Source: Tetrapyrgos nigripes
Lineage: Eukaryota > Basidiomycota > Agaricomycetes > Agaricales > Campanellaceae
DNA length: 64,000 nt
Assembly: GCA_013368315.1 (NCBI GenBank)
Contig: JAACJM010000052.1
Coordinates: 124,001-188,000 of the forward strand
Reading direction: 5' to 3'
The notes beneath the pieces are model-generated. The model was not told where the DNA came from. It saw only the letters and a program-made list of their open reading frames with translations, and searched no databases. The position numbers were made by a program, and so were the translations under genes. Shown here one piece after another: positions 21,558 to 33,856 of the stretch (position 1 is its first letter; every line of letters starts with the position of its first letter).

Positions 21558-23244
21558 TTACTGAGTAGTAAAGTGCATGACAAGAGCTAAAAATGATAAT
21601 AACTGGGACAAAAATCTGATAAAGAATGTTCCCATCCAACGCCTACTGAACCAAGACTCCTGCCTCTGGGTATGATACGAACATGTCTTCTTCCTCTTCT
21701 CGTGCTGCGACAAAAATACCACCTCCTGAAGTGCTAAACAAAACACCGGATCATGTATATCCCGGTGTACATCCTCTAACTTGGGAATGTGTGCGTTTAG
21801 GCGGAGAGTCTTCAATCTGGACACACGCGGGTGGCGCGACCGAAGGTCCATGATCTCCTTGAATGCAGGAAGGAGACAGACGGGCGCATCCACAGGTCCA
21901 ACAGTGAGACACTCAAGGGTCTCCCTACAGTCAATGGGTGCCATCACCCTCAACTCCTCCAAGCTGCCGCAGAGCGAAAAAAGGCGTCGCATTTTTTCGG
22001 GAGCCGAAGAGGGGGCTTCAAACCGGAGAAAAACGAACGAGCAACGGGAACGACCGATCAAGTCTACGCAGACATCACCTATGTAGGTTAGGGTGCACAC
22101 ACGGAGATCCAATGATATCGTGTTGGGCAGGACAAGTGCAGAGAGCAAAATGACGACGCCGCACGACAACCGGATTTCGGTGATGGTAAGACTGGTCAGG
22201 GTGTTACTATAGAACCTTCTGTCAAGCATAGCTCTGTTCACGTAGTCAGTAAAAATCCAGAGTCGTTCAATGTGCGCTAGCCATTGATCATCCCGAAAGC
22301 CTTTGAGTGCTGAGAGGGAAACGTGGCAACGTCTGATATTCTGAAAGAGAAAACAGAATGCCTGGCGGTTCTGGGAGGGATGAATATATGGATGTCTTGT
22401 AGCCTCGGAGCATTCTGGAATAAGTCTGTTACGGAGCGACGGTTGCATGTGCATTGGGATGGGATGGTTGTAGACAGTCACCAGATTGGGAAAGGAACTG
22501 CAATGAGATTCAAAGAGCGGGAATAGCCAAGGGCGTGTCACCAGCGCCAGAGATTGCCAGCGATGAGACGTCGAACAAATGAGAGCGAAGAGCGGTAAGT
22601 TATGAGGATACAAGGAAGTGAAATTGAGATATACGCGGAGCCCTGCGTCTCGCGATCGATCAAATTGGATCTGTAGGCGTTCGCATTGCAGATGAAGTGG
22701 TGGTCTCTAAAAGTCCGCCTGTATGCGTACCCAGAGATATGGAATATCGCAGGCGACGGTCCGCCAATAGCGGCAAACATGGGACAGCTTCCAGGGGGTA
22801 TCCTTCAGAGATCCCACAGGGTTAAAGGTGATGATAGTGGATACATTGGGTGCATCGTCAAAGACTGGCGAGTTGTCGAAGATGGCTTCGTTGAATCTTT
22901 CCGATGCTTCGTCAGTGGTACCAGTGCAAAGCAGGAAGATCTGGCCCAACACCTCCGGCGGGAACCTCGAAGAGTCGAAAACGCAATGTGATGCAGCAAT
23001 AGTATCACGAGGCTGTCTGAAAGGGATAGAAGAGGTATGCGCCTTCCTGGAAGGGGATAAAGGCGTTGCGATACAAAGTCTGCTTGTTGCGATGGGCTGT
23101 CTGAAAGGGATAGAAGTGGTATTCGCCTTCCTGGATGGGGATAAAGGCGTTGTGATACCTCGTCATGGCGTCAAGCTCTGAGATGAGAAGTGTATCGCGA
23201 GGTGGAATGCCTCCTTTACTATATATGTCGGTATAGTAGGTCAA
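21558..23244 (-). pseudogene. F-box domain protein gene with in-frame stop
   Basis: The start exon (MTYYTDIYSKGG.., from 23244) joins after a 142 nt intron (23017-23158) to QPRDTIAASH and then the F-box RFPPEVLGQIFLLC, ending WKLSHVCRYWRTVACDIPYLWVRI. The same frame continues past a TAG at 22707-22709 into RLQIQFDRSRDAGLRV, then LPLFALICSTSHRWQSLAL and a 350-residue leucine-rich region to 21558. That order of blocks is standard for agaricomycete F-box proteins, so the TAG interrupts what should be one protein of about 480 residues. No credible intron can remove it, since the only GT..AG pair around it would be 24 nt. I therefore call a young nonsense-mutated pseudogene. Sequencing error, or use as two pieces, remains possible. 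Confidence 0.65.
23011..23158 (-). repeat. Tandemly duplicated intron inside the F-box gene
   Basis: Two 64 bp units (23011-23074 and 23095-23158) are about 90% identical and separated by 20 bp. Each contains on the minus strand a GTATC(A/G)CAACG donor and a CTATCCCTTTCAG acceptor followed by ACAGCC, so each unit is a complete intron. Keeping the 26 nt between them as an exon would break the frame, so splicing from the outer donor to the outer acceptor is needed. Confidence 0.7.
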
Positions 23245-23390
23245 ATATCCCCAAAAATCAGGGAAAAAAATCTGAAAATCCTTGCGACAATCAGGATCTC
23301 AGAGCAACAAAAAGTACCTCTGAGGGCGGGACTTGGTGTCATAGGGAACCTGCCCCCGGACATCATCGAAACTTCGCCCACAACTAACTA

Positions 23391-23410
23391 ATGAATGAAT
23401 GAATGAATGC
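23391..23410 (+). repeat. Microsatellite (AATG)n
   Basis: There are five consecutive tetranucleotide units just after the upstream end of the F-box gene. Confidence 0.85.
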
Positions 23411-23443
23411 TTTACGCCGCACCTAATATAGGGTCCCTAAATG

Positions 23444-23475
23444 TCCAAGTCAAGTCAAGTCAAGTCAAGTCAACT
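23444..23475 (+). repeat. Microsatellite (CAAGT)n
   Basis: There are about six CAAGT units, the last imperfect (CAACT). Confidence 0.85.
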
Positions 23476-25275
23476 CATGTCTCAGTTCGGCCTCAGCTCT
23501 TTAGTCCGTTTAGCCACCAGTCCATGAAAATATCCAGGTTGACTTGGATTATAGTCCGTTTATCGTCTCAGGCTTGAGACAAGAAGCATCGTCAAGAGAA
23601 TGATGGTAAGGTTAGCTACCACGTCCCGTACATAATAAGCAGACCTCACCAACGCAGTAATTCATCCTGTGTCTTTCTTCGCTCAATGCCATCTTTCCAA
23701 CGGCTAACCACAACCGCCCTGGATTCAGATCGTTTGAGCACTTGGAAGGAGAGGATGTCTGTGGAGATCTATGAGTTAACAGAGCTTGAAAGAAGGCTGA
23801 GCTCGGAGTAGCGATTTGAGTGTCTAGTTGGTGATTCGGAGTCAAATTGTAGAAGAGTCGGAGAAGCTGGCGTTAGCGGTTGTAGCACCTTGTTATTTGG
23901 CCTCCTCCAATAAGGCATATATGGTGGACAGAAACGAAGAACTGCAAGAAGTACAAGTAGGCTAGCTGTGAGTCTGACGGAGAAAGCCGAACGTCACTAG
24001 TATCAATGACTTCACGCAGGGTCGCGCAGGGTGGCTTTGATGTCTTCTCCAACCCTCCACCAGCAAGACTCCAGTACTTTTGACCGTTTGGCTATGGGAT
24101 TTTCAATAAGCAGGTTTTTCTTTGTCATTCTTCTGTTACCCTAGCTTTTTGTACTTCTCGACAAAGCCTCAAATAATGCAACAGTCTCCACATCGACCAT
24201 TATAGTGCATACTTCATACCACGAGCAAACGAGCGGAGGTCCCGTGCGAGCGTCGGCACCCGAGGATTCAGGAATAAGATCCGTCTGCCCTGTCCTTGAC
24301 AGACCGTATATCAACAAAGGAACGTACTTCAGGATATGGCTCTCTCTCAGCCATCATGCTGTCGATTCCTTATGACACTCCACCGGCTCTGCATGAGCCG
24401 GGAGTATTCTACATACTCAAATCCTGACTCCCGGTCGCTACCGCAGGTAAGCCTTTCAGGCTCCATATCCGTGCGATCCTTCTACCAGTGTCTATCACTG
24501 TCAGTGCACTGGACTGAGTGCTTGTAAAAGGTTCTCACCAGAGACCGGACAAGCACAAACCAAGCCGGAGCATCTCCAATGTTATCGACACCGAGAACGG
24601 TGGTGCTCTTAAGCACTGCAGGCGACATACCAGCTGTTTTTTCCTCGTCTCGATTTGCGCTCTCTGGGATGCTGGAAGGACGACAGAAGTATATGTTTGG
24701 GTTATGGGTGCCGGTACGTCGCAGATTGAAAGCGTTATCTTTCAACTAGTGATACTTATTGCGATCTACTAGGCCCTTCTGCAGTCCGCAGTTGATCAGA
24801 ATCTGTGTTTATACTATGTACTTCTGTGTCTCACGCCGCACAGATTGCCATTGCGGAACGCAAGTCAGGAGCGAGCGAGAAGGGCTCGATGAACAGAGGT
24901 TGGCAAGTTCGACTTCCGGCATAATAGTCCCTAGTCAGCCACACTTCGCGTGAACAAGAAGACTCTGAAGAGTTCCGCTTTCCGCTGCAAAACAATGAAT
25001 TGCGGTGTAAGGAACTAGGGGGTGGCTTCCTGACATTCTTATCCAAACTAAGACGCTCCTGGCCGCTAGATATAAGGACCATTTTGTGCAGGCCGACATC
25101 GCTTGGAGTGGGTCAAGAGCCCGTCGTTCTTGTGCCTGGTATAGTCCCATCCTCGAAGTTGGTTACTAACTTACTTATGGGTAGATTATACGAAGCCCTC
25201 AAAGGTATAATGACCAGTTCTTCATCCACGTAGCTAAGTTAAGATCACACACATTCTCTCAATACTACCGTCGAC

Positions 25276-26096
25276 ATGGGACAAGTACTCTCAGACCTGA
25301 TCAAAAGCAAGAAGGCCAGCAACGAAGCACAAGCTGTCCATGATCTTGAAATGCTTCAGAAACTGGTCGACTCCCAGCTGGACAAGTTTGAAGCTGGCCT
25401 CGATGCATAAGAATCATCTTTGGGGCTCATTGACCGAAACTCGATTGACGATGATTAACAGGAAATTCCTCAACTCCGATTCAACGACAAAGATTGAGGT
25501 CCCCGGCATTTGCGGCGCTCTACGCAAGAAGCGGTATTCTGCATGCCAAGTTGACAACAAGGTCTGATTAGGTCGATCGATACCGCACGCTGTTGGCCCT
25601 ATTAACCCGAGTCTCTTCTAGACATCGAAAGGCGTGGATGACGCGATCGATAGTTTCTTCGGCGCAGCCAAAGGCGGCGATAAAGCCAAGGAAAACATAC
25701 TCAACGGGTTCAAAGTGTGTCTATCCAATGACTATCCTTCAAGTCCACTGACGTGACACACAGTCTTTGGTCAGAGCCACGCTCAACCAATTCCTCGGAA
25801 ATACTTCTATCGGAGAGCACAACGAGAGCCAGTATTTCATCTACATGCATGAAAGGCAATCACAAACTGGTACTGATTATCAGTGGTACAGGCTGGGGAG
25901 GAGAAGGAATCTGGGTTCAAAAAAAGTCCAGTGTCCGGTTAGGTACGAAGCCATGGCCACTCCCGCCTTCAGTAAAGTACGTACGTCTCTGCCAGTGTCG
26001 AATATGCCTTCTCTCTGTTGCTAACACGAGCGACAGATCGGCGCTCGATGAACTGGTACTAAGAGGTCTTTCCGAGACTGCTTCGGGTCAGAGCTG
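25276..26096 (+). CDS. Unknown protein, multi-exon, possibly decayed
   Basis: Recognisable coding pieces are MGQVLSDLIKSKKASNEAQA (from 25276), TSKGVDDAIDSFFGAAKGGD (from about 25621, after a CTTCTAG acceptor), SLVRATLNQFLGNTSIGEHN (from 25764) and ALDELVLRGL at the end. They fit a family of about 200-residue agaricomycete proteins with a Gly-2 N-terminus that could be myristoylated, but I cannot name it. The junction after the first exon (25400-25500) contains stops that I could not remove with good splice sites. The gene may be broken, or my exon model may be wrong. The flanking primase fragment shows that this locus has decayed DNA. Confidence 0.4.
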
Positions 26097-26129
26097 AAAG
26101 GATACGAGTCCCAGACTCCAGTCCCTTTT

Positions 26130-26747
26130 GGAACTTATCCCGGACTCACGCTAGGATTGAACAGGGCCTACGGACGCTATGGGCCAGTGATCCTACGTAC
26201 ACGCTCGTCCCGCTGAATCCTGATAAATGGTCAGATTACAAGAACCAAATCAAGAAATGTTATCCTCAAAAGGATAGCCAGAAAGGGTATGTCAATCAAC
26301 GTCTTGACTCTTCACTTTCCTGATGGCTCTGAGTATTCTTACTACTTAGGCAATTCACTCAGCGGCTATGCAAGATATTATTCTTCAGTACTACATCTAT
26401 CCAGGACCACGGCTCGATGCAGATTCCAGAAGTGTCCAAACATCGAAATTACTTGCTAACTTTAAAGTGCCTTTTTGCGTTCACCCAAAGACTGGTCGCG
26501 TTTACGTGCCTGTGAATCCATCAAGGATGAATTCGATCCCGCATCAGTTCCTACTGTCGGACAGCTCCTCGAGGAATTAAATGCCACTGGAAATAAAAGC
26601 AATGAGCTCGCAAGGCGTAGAACTATGGAAACCCGGAAGGCCTCGCTCGTTAAGCGATCCGCTTTTGACCCCGAGCAGAGGAGCGTTGTGATTGCGAATC
26701 AATGTTCGCCCACGAAGCACAACCCAAGTAATTCGAAAAGAACATAA
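26130..26747 (+). pseudogene. PRI1: DNA primase small subunit fragment, frameshifted
   Basis: Phrases typical of the C-terminal third of the eukaryotic primase catalytic subunit appear in order but in changing frames. They are GLRTLWASDP and DKWSDYKNQIKK (26160-26260), MQDIILQYYIYPGPRLDAD (from 26368), EVSKHRNYLL (about 26430), FKVPFCVHPKTGRVYVPVNP (about 26460-26520), and DEFDPASVPTVGQLLEEL (about 26530-26580). At least three frame changes separate them, and the first two-thirds of the protein, with the catalytic aspartates, are missing. This is a dead partial copy. A functional PRI1 must be elsewhere in the genome, because the gene is essential. Confidence 0.8.
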
Positions 26748-26957
26748 TCCTTGATTTTTGACCTAAACATATACATCTACATAAATAGCCACCAGAGAGA
26801 TATGTATGGGGAGGATACTACTACTCGACATCATGCGCGCACACCGTCATCATCATGAAGTATCATGTAGTACTATCACAGATCATCATCACTTATGAAG
26901 CGGGGCTGCAGAAAAGCCATTTAGGAAACTGGGTGGGCATTAGACAACTTTAGACGC

Positions 26958-28500
<1,543 letters not shown>

Positions 28501-28558
28501 TATAGAGAAGAGGTGAATTCAAGTTGAGGAGTTGAAGTTTACTTGCAGTTTTCTGTGG

Positions 28559-28566
28559 CTTTTATA
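28559..28566 (-). promoter_or_regulatory. TATA box of the manganese peroxidase gene
   Basis: TATAAAAG on the minus strand lies about 60 nt before the ATG at 28500, a normal spacing for strongly expressed secreted enzymes. Confidence 0.6.
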
Positions 28567-28652
28567 CGCTTTTCTGCCTTTCTGTTTCGATGCAGCGTTG
28601 ACCAAGTGCCACAATATGGATGCATAGAACTAGAACCAGTCAATTATGATTC

Positions 28653-28790
28653 GCCCATGGAACAACCACAGGAAAAAAAAAGGTTGTAGCCGTGTGAGCT
28701 GTTGGCAAGATTGAACAGCTTTCAATCCATGGAACAACCACAGGGAAAGAAGGTTGTAGCCGTGTGAGCTGTTAGCAAGATCGAGACACT
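28653..28790. repeat. Direct repeat upstream of the peroxidase, about 60 bp, two copies
   Basis: A unit beginning CCATGGAACAACCACAGG and running through GGTTGTAGCCGTGTGAGCTG occurs at about 28656-28716 and 28731-28787. The copies differ mainly in the length of an A run. Confidence 0.8.
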
Positions 28791-28810
28791 CACGACGGAT
28801 AGGTACTTGC

Positions 28811-29045
28811 TATTGCACAAAATGAGCATCTACGATAATCCATAGATAGACGACCCGAGCGCGTTTCTCACTCCTTCTTGGCCATCGTTACTATTACAGG
28901 TTTGTGACTTCCGTTATTCAATCCGAAATATTGCGCAAAATGAGCATCTGCGAGAATCCATAGATGGACGAACCGAGCGTTTCTCGCTCTTTCTTTGTCA
29001 TCGTTACCATCACAGGTTTGTAACTTTCGTTATTCAATTCGAAGC
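28811..29045. repeat. Direct repeat upstream of the peroxidase, about 115 bp, two copies
   Basis: A unit beginning ATTGCACAAAATGAGCATCT and ending CGTTATTCAATCCGAA occurs at about 28813-28929, and again with about 10% change at about 28931-29043. It lies 310-540 bp upstream of the peroxidase ATG, inside the likely promoter. Confidence 0.8.
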
Positions 29046-31339
29046 TGGCAGTAGAGTAGGATAGAGTATTGGCCGGGCCACGGGTAAAATACAGACAAAA
29101 GAAATGTAAAAAGTCGTTTGGGACAAGTCAGCTCTCAGTATCCCTGAACGAAGAAATGTTTCCAATACTCACATGAAGTGGCACTGGACGGTGAGGAAAG
29201 AGCCATACGAGACAAACCTTCGTTTATGGACGGACCTGAAGACAATCCGTATGCCTGTCTGAATCCCAATCCCGTTGGATTTGTGACTCACTGAGTACCG
29301 AAAACCGTGTCGTTACGGGTCTTGATTGCCGAACGAGTTGTCCTATTCCCACGACCCCATATATGGAAGTAGCCTCACCTTATTGGCCAGCCTATAGAAA
29401 ACTCATCTGCCGCTTGAGCCAGCCGAGGAAGTCAATGATCCGCGTACTACAGATACGATTCATCGACTGTACATGTCTAGGTCTCCTCTGTGACCTCCCT
29501 CGTTGCGAGGCCATGCTTTTCTCTCACCCGTTGCCGGCTCTCTGTACTCTTAAGTACCAATGCCGGCCGCCAAACCAATGCCATTGACTTCTACTCAAAA
29601 AAACCTTGCCGCTAGCGGCCATCCCCCACCGTCCTGAAACCACGATGAGATCATCCTTATTATGCATTGTTTACTTGACTTCAAAGTCAAGTTCAACTTC
29701 TCCAACGTTGACAACCAACTCGTCAACTTCGTCAATCGTCTTCGTCCGATAATCTCCGAGTACGATTCTTCCCTTCCTCCTGACAATGCACAATCGTCAC
29801 CAATGCATTCTACCTGCTATTTGTAAGTACTCATTTCTGATGCACACTTTTAGATCTGAAGCATTAACGTTTGTGATAGCTTCGCGTTCCCTTCGTTTGG
29901 TAAATTCAGCGCTAATAGGTAAGTTTCATTGAACTGAGGAAGACTGATATACGTTGAAATCTCACTTTGGCAGCCATAACTCAGAGGCGGGCAAGCATCC
30001 GGATACAGATAATCGGAACCGCCAAACTACCCCAAGTGGCCTGGGACGAAGCTGTATCTGGAGATAACCATACATGTGGTAACGAGCCAGTAGGGTCCTC
30101 AAAACTTGACATTTCATGAGAATCGTATGCTGGGGTGTTAATGATTACCGGTAAGCCTGTCCAATTGTGCAAGCCCTCTACGGTGTTATCTCGGATGCAC
30201 CACATAGATCCCCGAGTCTATAGTTGACGGCCAGTGACAATAGGTACCAGTGTCTCGACCCTTGGGGATGGGGCCAAATTTAGAGCAACTGAGAACTTGG
30301 CCATTCTTTCACCGTTATCACTCTGCCTGTGAGCAAGCTTCGCAATGTCTTATCTGGTCCCTGGCCCTCGAAATTCTAAACGAATCGCTTCTACGGGCAC
30401 TAAAACCGACGTGTCATGCGAAGATATATTCACGTTGCGGCATAGAATAGTGTACTCGTTGGAGTTGCAAAACTTCCGGTCATGGGTACCCGCTGTAATT
30501 TAGCTTCTTGTGAAAAGCCTGGTAAGTGGTTTTTGGTTGCTCAAAAGCTACAGCTAAGACGTTGATATCTTCATTTCACAGCAAACAGCCTCTAAGAAGC
30601 CAAGAGTACACCCCCCATTTATGAAGATGTTGAAGATTATCGGAACCTTCTACCATCGCAAACGGCTTCCTAAAAATGGCTGTCGAACGTGCTGTGTTCG
30701 GCAAATGGCGAATACCTGTATCCGTGTACATCCTGCAGCTCCTTATGGATACCTCATGAAATATCTTACGGAGTCACTGATACCGATGTCGCCAGTCAAG
30801 TAACCAATCCCAGTCTGCGATCTTGTCGCTCGATATAACTAGTTAACGAAAATGTCAACCTTTCTATCAAGAGACTGCATTTTCGCCAAGTGTTTGCCTA
30901 CCTCATGCTTGAAGAGTTACATTTGAGATTGGCCCTGATTTCTGATCAAGCTGCTTTCCCTCCAAAATTCAAGGGGTACCACAGCATGGATCCTGCTGGA
31001 AATGTCGTCTTCTCGCCCAGAAGCAACACTCACAGTCTAGATGTACGTTCTAGTTATTACAATCATTGTGGAAGATTTTTTTACTCTTTTTTTCAGATCC
31101 AACTTGTGCACGACTAACGCGCTTTTGTGAGAGGTGTAAATGTTCAAGTTTCTACTCTCAGGCTCTACGATTTAGGAAATTCAAAGACTCAGACAGCACT
31201 AGAAGTATATCCTGTAGTTACAGTTCACACTGCTATATGTAAAATCTCAACATAAGATGAACTCATGACAGCGATGAAGTTGAAACGACTTGCGCTATGC
31301 AACTGTGTGGGCGGAGCCGTAGTGAAAGATTGATTTACG

Positions 31340-32516
31340 GAGAATGGATAACACGTCTACCAGACGAATAGACGCTCAATTTCGCTCTCACAAAAACGAC
31401 ATATGTAAGGGCAGATCCGTTGGAGTGGGAATCAACACTCATAACAACCACGACAACCTCTGCATTTTCCACGCAATCGGTAGTCTCAAGATTGCCATTC
31501 CTGCATGTTCTGAAAATACGGCGGTGTCCTTCAGATCAAATCCTAAATATCGTCTCTGGCGTGATGCTTGGTAAGTATAGACTCGAGCCAGTCATTTCTG
31601 CAACACTTTGATGACAGATCAAAGTTGGTGACTGGAGCGGAACCCAGCAAATTTGTGAGGTCGCGCTTGTTTGACTTCGTCGAATTTCTCGACCATTGAA
31701 ACAACTAGCTCCATTTTTTCAGCCTTGAGTGTCTGAGGGGTACGCAGACGCTAGGAAAATACAAGGTTATCACCGTTTTCCGAATTTCGAAATACGGACC
31801 GACTCACAATATAGGGGCTTATCTCACTTTCTTACTCCTCTTCGGCGTCTTGAAATGTTCAAGAAGCAAGGCAAAAAAGATGACTTTCCGAGCAACAGGG
31901 TCCAGAGACAGCATCAGATTCCCAACCCATGGAAACTCCATCGCTTCCAAGTTCCATGTACTCGGTGCAGACAGCGGGAAGCCCTTCCAGGCTTCCACTG
32001 CCAAAAAGAGATGAACCCAGACCCCTGGTTCTTCTAGGGGTTCTGCAACCCCCGCTATTCATACCCAGAAGTGATACATAAAATGCTGATAATGTAAAAC
32101 TTCCTCAATATTAATCTTACCGTTGTCTGGAAAATTTTGTCTGATATAAACCTTTAGTTTTTATCAAACTTACAGGGTCTTGTGTTCGAGGATGTGGGTA
32201 CAAGCCATGACGGTGGAGGGCCGGCGAGGGACGTTTTGTGACGGCGTATTAGCGGGGGAGTGATATAATGTCACTGAGCATGAAAACGCAGGTGCCGAGG
32301 ATCCGGAGTTTGAGTCACTTCCACCTCAGAAAGTGGTCCTACAGATATATCTACACACTATCATACACTATGCCAAGCCTTGAATATTTTCTTCGGAGGA
32401 ATATCACACTCGAATTTTTTGGAAACGCGTTTTTTTCGTTGTTGACGTTTTCAGCCCATGGCAAATGTCTCTGTGAAAATCTGGTGAATCTGAATATCAG
32501 TACAGATAGTGTATGA
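31340..32516 (+). pseudogene. Possible F-box/LRR gene remnant
   Basis: Two stretches (31420-31575 and 32268-32516) encode leucine-rich phrases of the F-box family type in the plus direction. They are interrupted by stops and by the left arm of the inverted repeat. No F-box itself is seen. The similarity is weak and judged by eye. Confidence 0.25.
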
Positions 32517-32983
32517 AAGTAAGTATCTACCGATCAAATTCTATGAAGGGAGATGAGGGTGGGACGAAGATATCTATCACTTCCAAGTAACGAATAGTAG
32601 GGGTGGAAGGGAGGCTAGGGGCCTGAGAGCCATCATCTTCTGGTTCTCGCTGTCTGCACCGAGTACCGTATACGTGGAAGCGATGGAGTTTCCATGGGTT
32701 GGGAACCTGATGCTGTCTCTGGACCCTGTTGCTCGGAAACTCGAGCGCTGCGCTTTTTATTCATCTTTATTGCTTTGCTTCTTGAACATTTCATGACGTC
32801 GAAGACGGCGAGGAGTAAGAGGGTAAAGTGAGATTATGAATCAGTTACATGATGTACGTATTTCTAAATTCGGAAAACGGTGATAACCTTGTATTTTCCT
32901 TCTCTAGCGTACCCCTCCGACACTCAAAGCTGGAAAAATGAGCAAGTTCTTTCGGGATGGTCGAGCAACTCGACGAAGTCAAA
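31671..32983. repeat. Imperfect inverted repeat, arms about 310-340 bp
   Basis: The left arm, about 31671-31985, reverse-complements to the right arm, about 32645-32983. Shared words include GACTTCGTCGA, TTGAGTGTC.GAGGGGTACGC, AAATACAAGGTTATCACCGT, CTTGAAATGTTCAAGAAGCA and TCCATCGCTTCCA. Identity is roughly 75-85% by eye and the spacer is about 660 bp. It could be the ends of a transposon with long inverted repeats or two copies inserted in opposite directions. Confidence 0.75.
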
Positions 32984-33856
32984 ATAAGCACGTGACAAAA
33001 CCGCGACCAGAACGACTCATCTTCTCTGTTTACTCAAGAAAGACTGGTCTGCAGGCTACAAATTTGCTGGATTCCGGCGCTCCAGTCGCTTCGCCGACGA
33101 CTTTGATCGACTGTCATCAAAGTGTTCCAGAAAGAGTGGTTCGAGTATATGGCAAGTATGTGTTAGTAACGAGCTGCAGTGGTTCACGCGTTCATGCACC
33201 GGACGGCAGGGAATTCGGTGCGATTTGCTATAATGGTGTGTAATTGGTACCTTTGCGGGTTGAGTTTGCTTCTTACTCCGTGTATAGAACCTGATTCGCA
33301 CTGGCAGTCCGTCGAATCATCCTCCCACGCGATATGCGATGATCTTCACTATACAGTTCTGCTCTGGCGAAGATACCCAATTCACTCGCGTGGCGGATAG
33401 CTAGTGTCTCTCAATTTCGACTTGCCAGTGCATACATTCCAATCACTTTGACTTGATGGTCGTGACTCCAAGAAGGACAACTCTGCTCGCCACAGGTGAC
33501 CCATGTGGTGGGGGTTTGTGCCAGTGGCGTAAGGAGTCTTAAATGAGGATATGGGACGGATATCATCACTATTTAGTGACATCTTTCCCAGAAATCGACA
33601 GTCGTATCCGGGTAAGTTTGTGAGCTGTATTTCCCGGTTGCCATCATTAACTTTTCGGTGCCTCGGGCAGGTATGCGTCCCGGACAAAGTATGCTTAGCC
33701 TGGGACGATATCTGCTTCCAATGAAAATTGTTCAACCTTACATCATTCAGATATGGGACAGTACAAAAGGAGAACAGGTCCTGGCTTCACCTCTTCACCT
33801 CTCTGCCCCCGCACCGATTTCGAGTGGTTGTTCTCCATTCACTTGACTGCCTCATC

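Larger units (their letters stand above)
23245..25275. other. Gene-poor stretch with two microsatellites
   Basis: No reading frame with coding character or family similarity is seen. It contains an (AATG)n run at about 23391-23410 and a (CAAGT)n run at about 23444-23475. A short segment near 24365-24415 encodes a secreted-lectin-like phrase (DTPPALHEPGVFYIL) but hits a stop at once. It may be debris and I do not call it a gene. Confidence 0.45.
29046..33856. other. Repeat- and remnant-rich stretch without an intact gene
   Basis: Scattered intron-like GT..AG pairs and short coding-like phrases occur (for example HVLKIRRCPSDQILNIVSGV near 31510, and SLSHFHLRKWSY with LVNLNISTDS near 32310-32515), but no continuous gene can be built. 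The phrases resemble the leucine-rich part of F-box proteins. The frame at 32938-33243 (101 codons) has no similarity that I recognise and overlaps an arm of the inverted repeat at its start. About 200 bp before 33857 is the promoter and leader of the TmpA-type gene. Confidence 0.4.

Noticed and set aside
23612..23845. 77-codon minus-strand frame
   Set aside because: It has no similarity, its composition matches flanking non-coding DNA, and a frame of this length is expected by chance.
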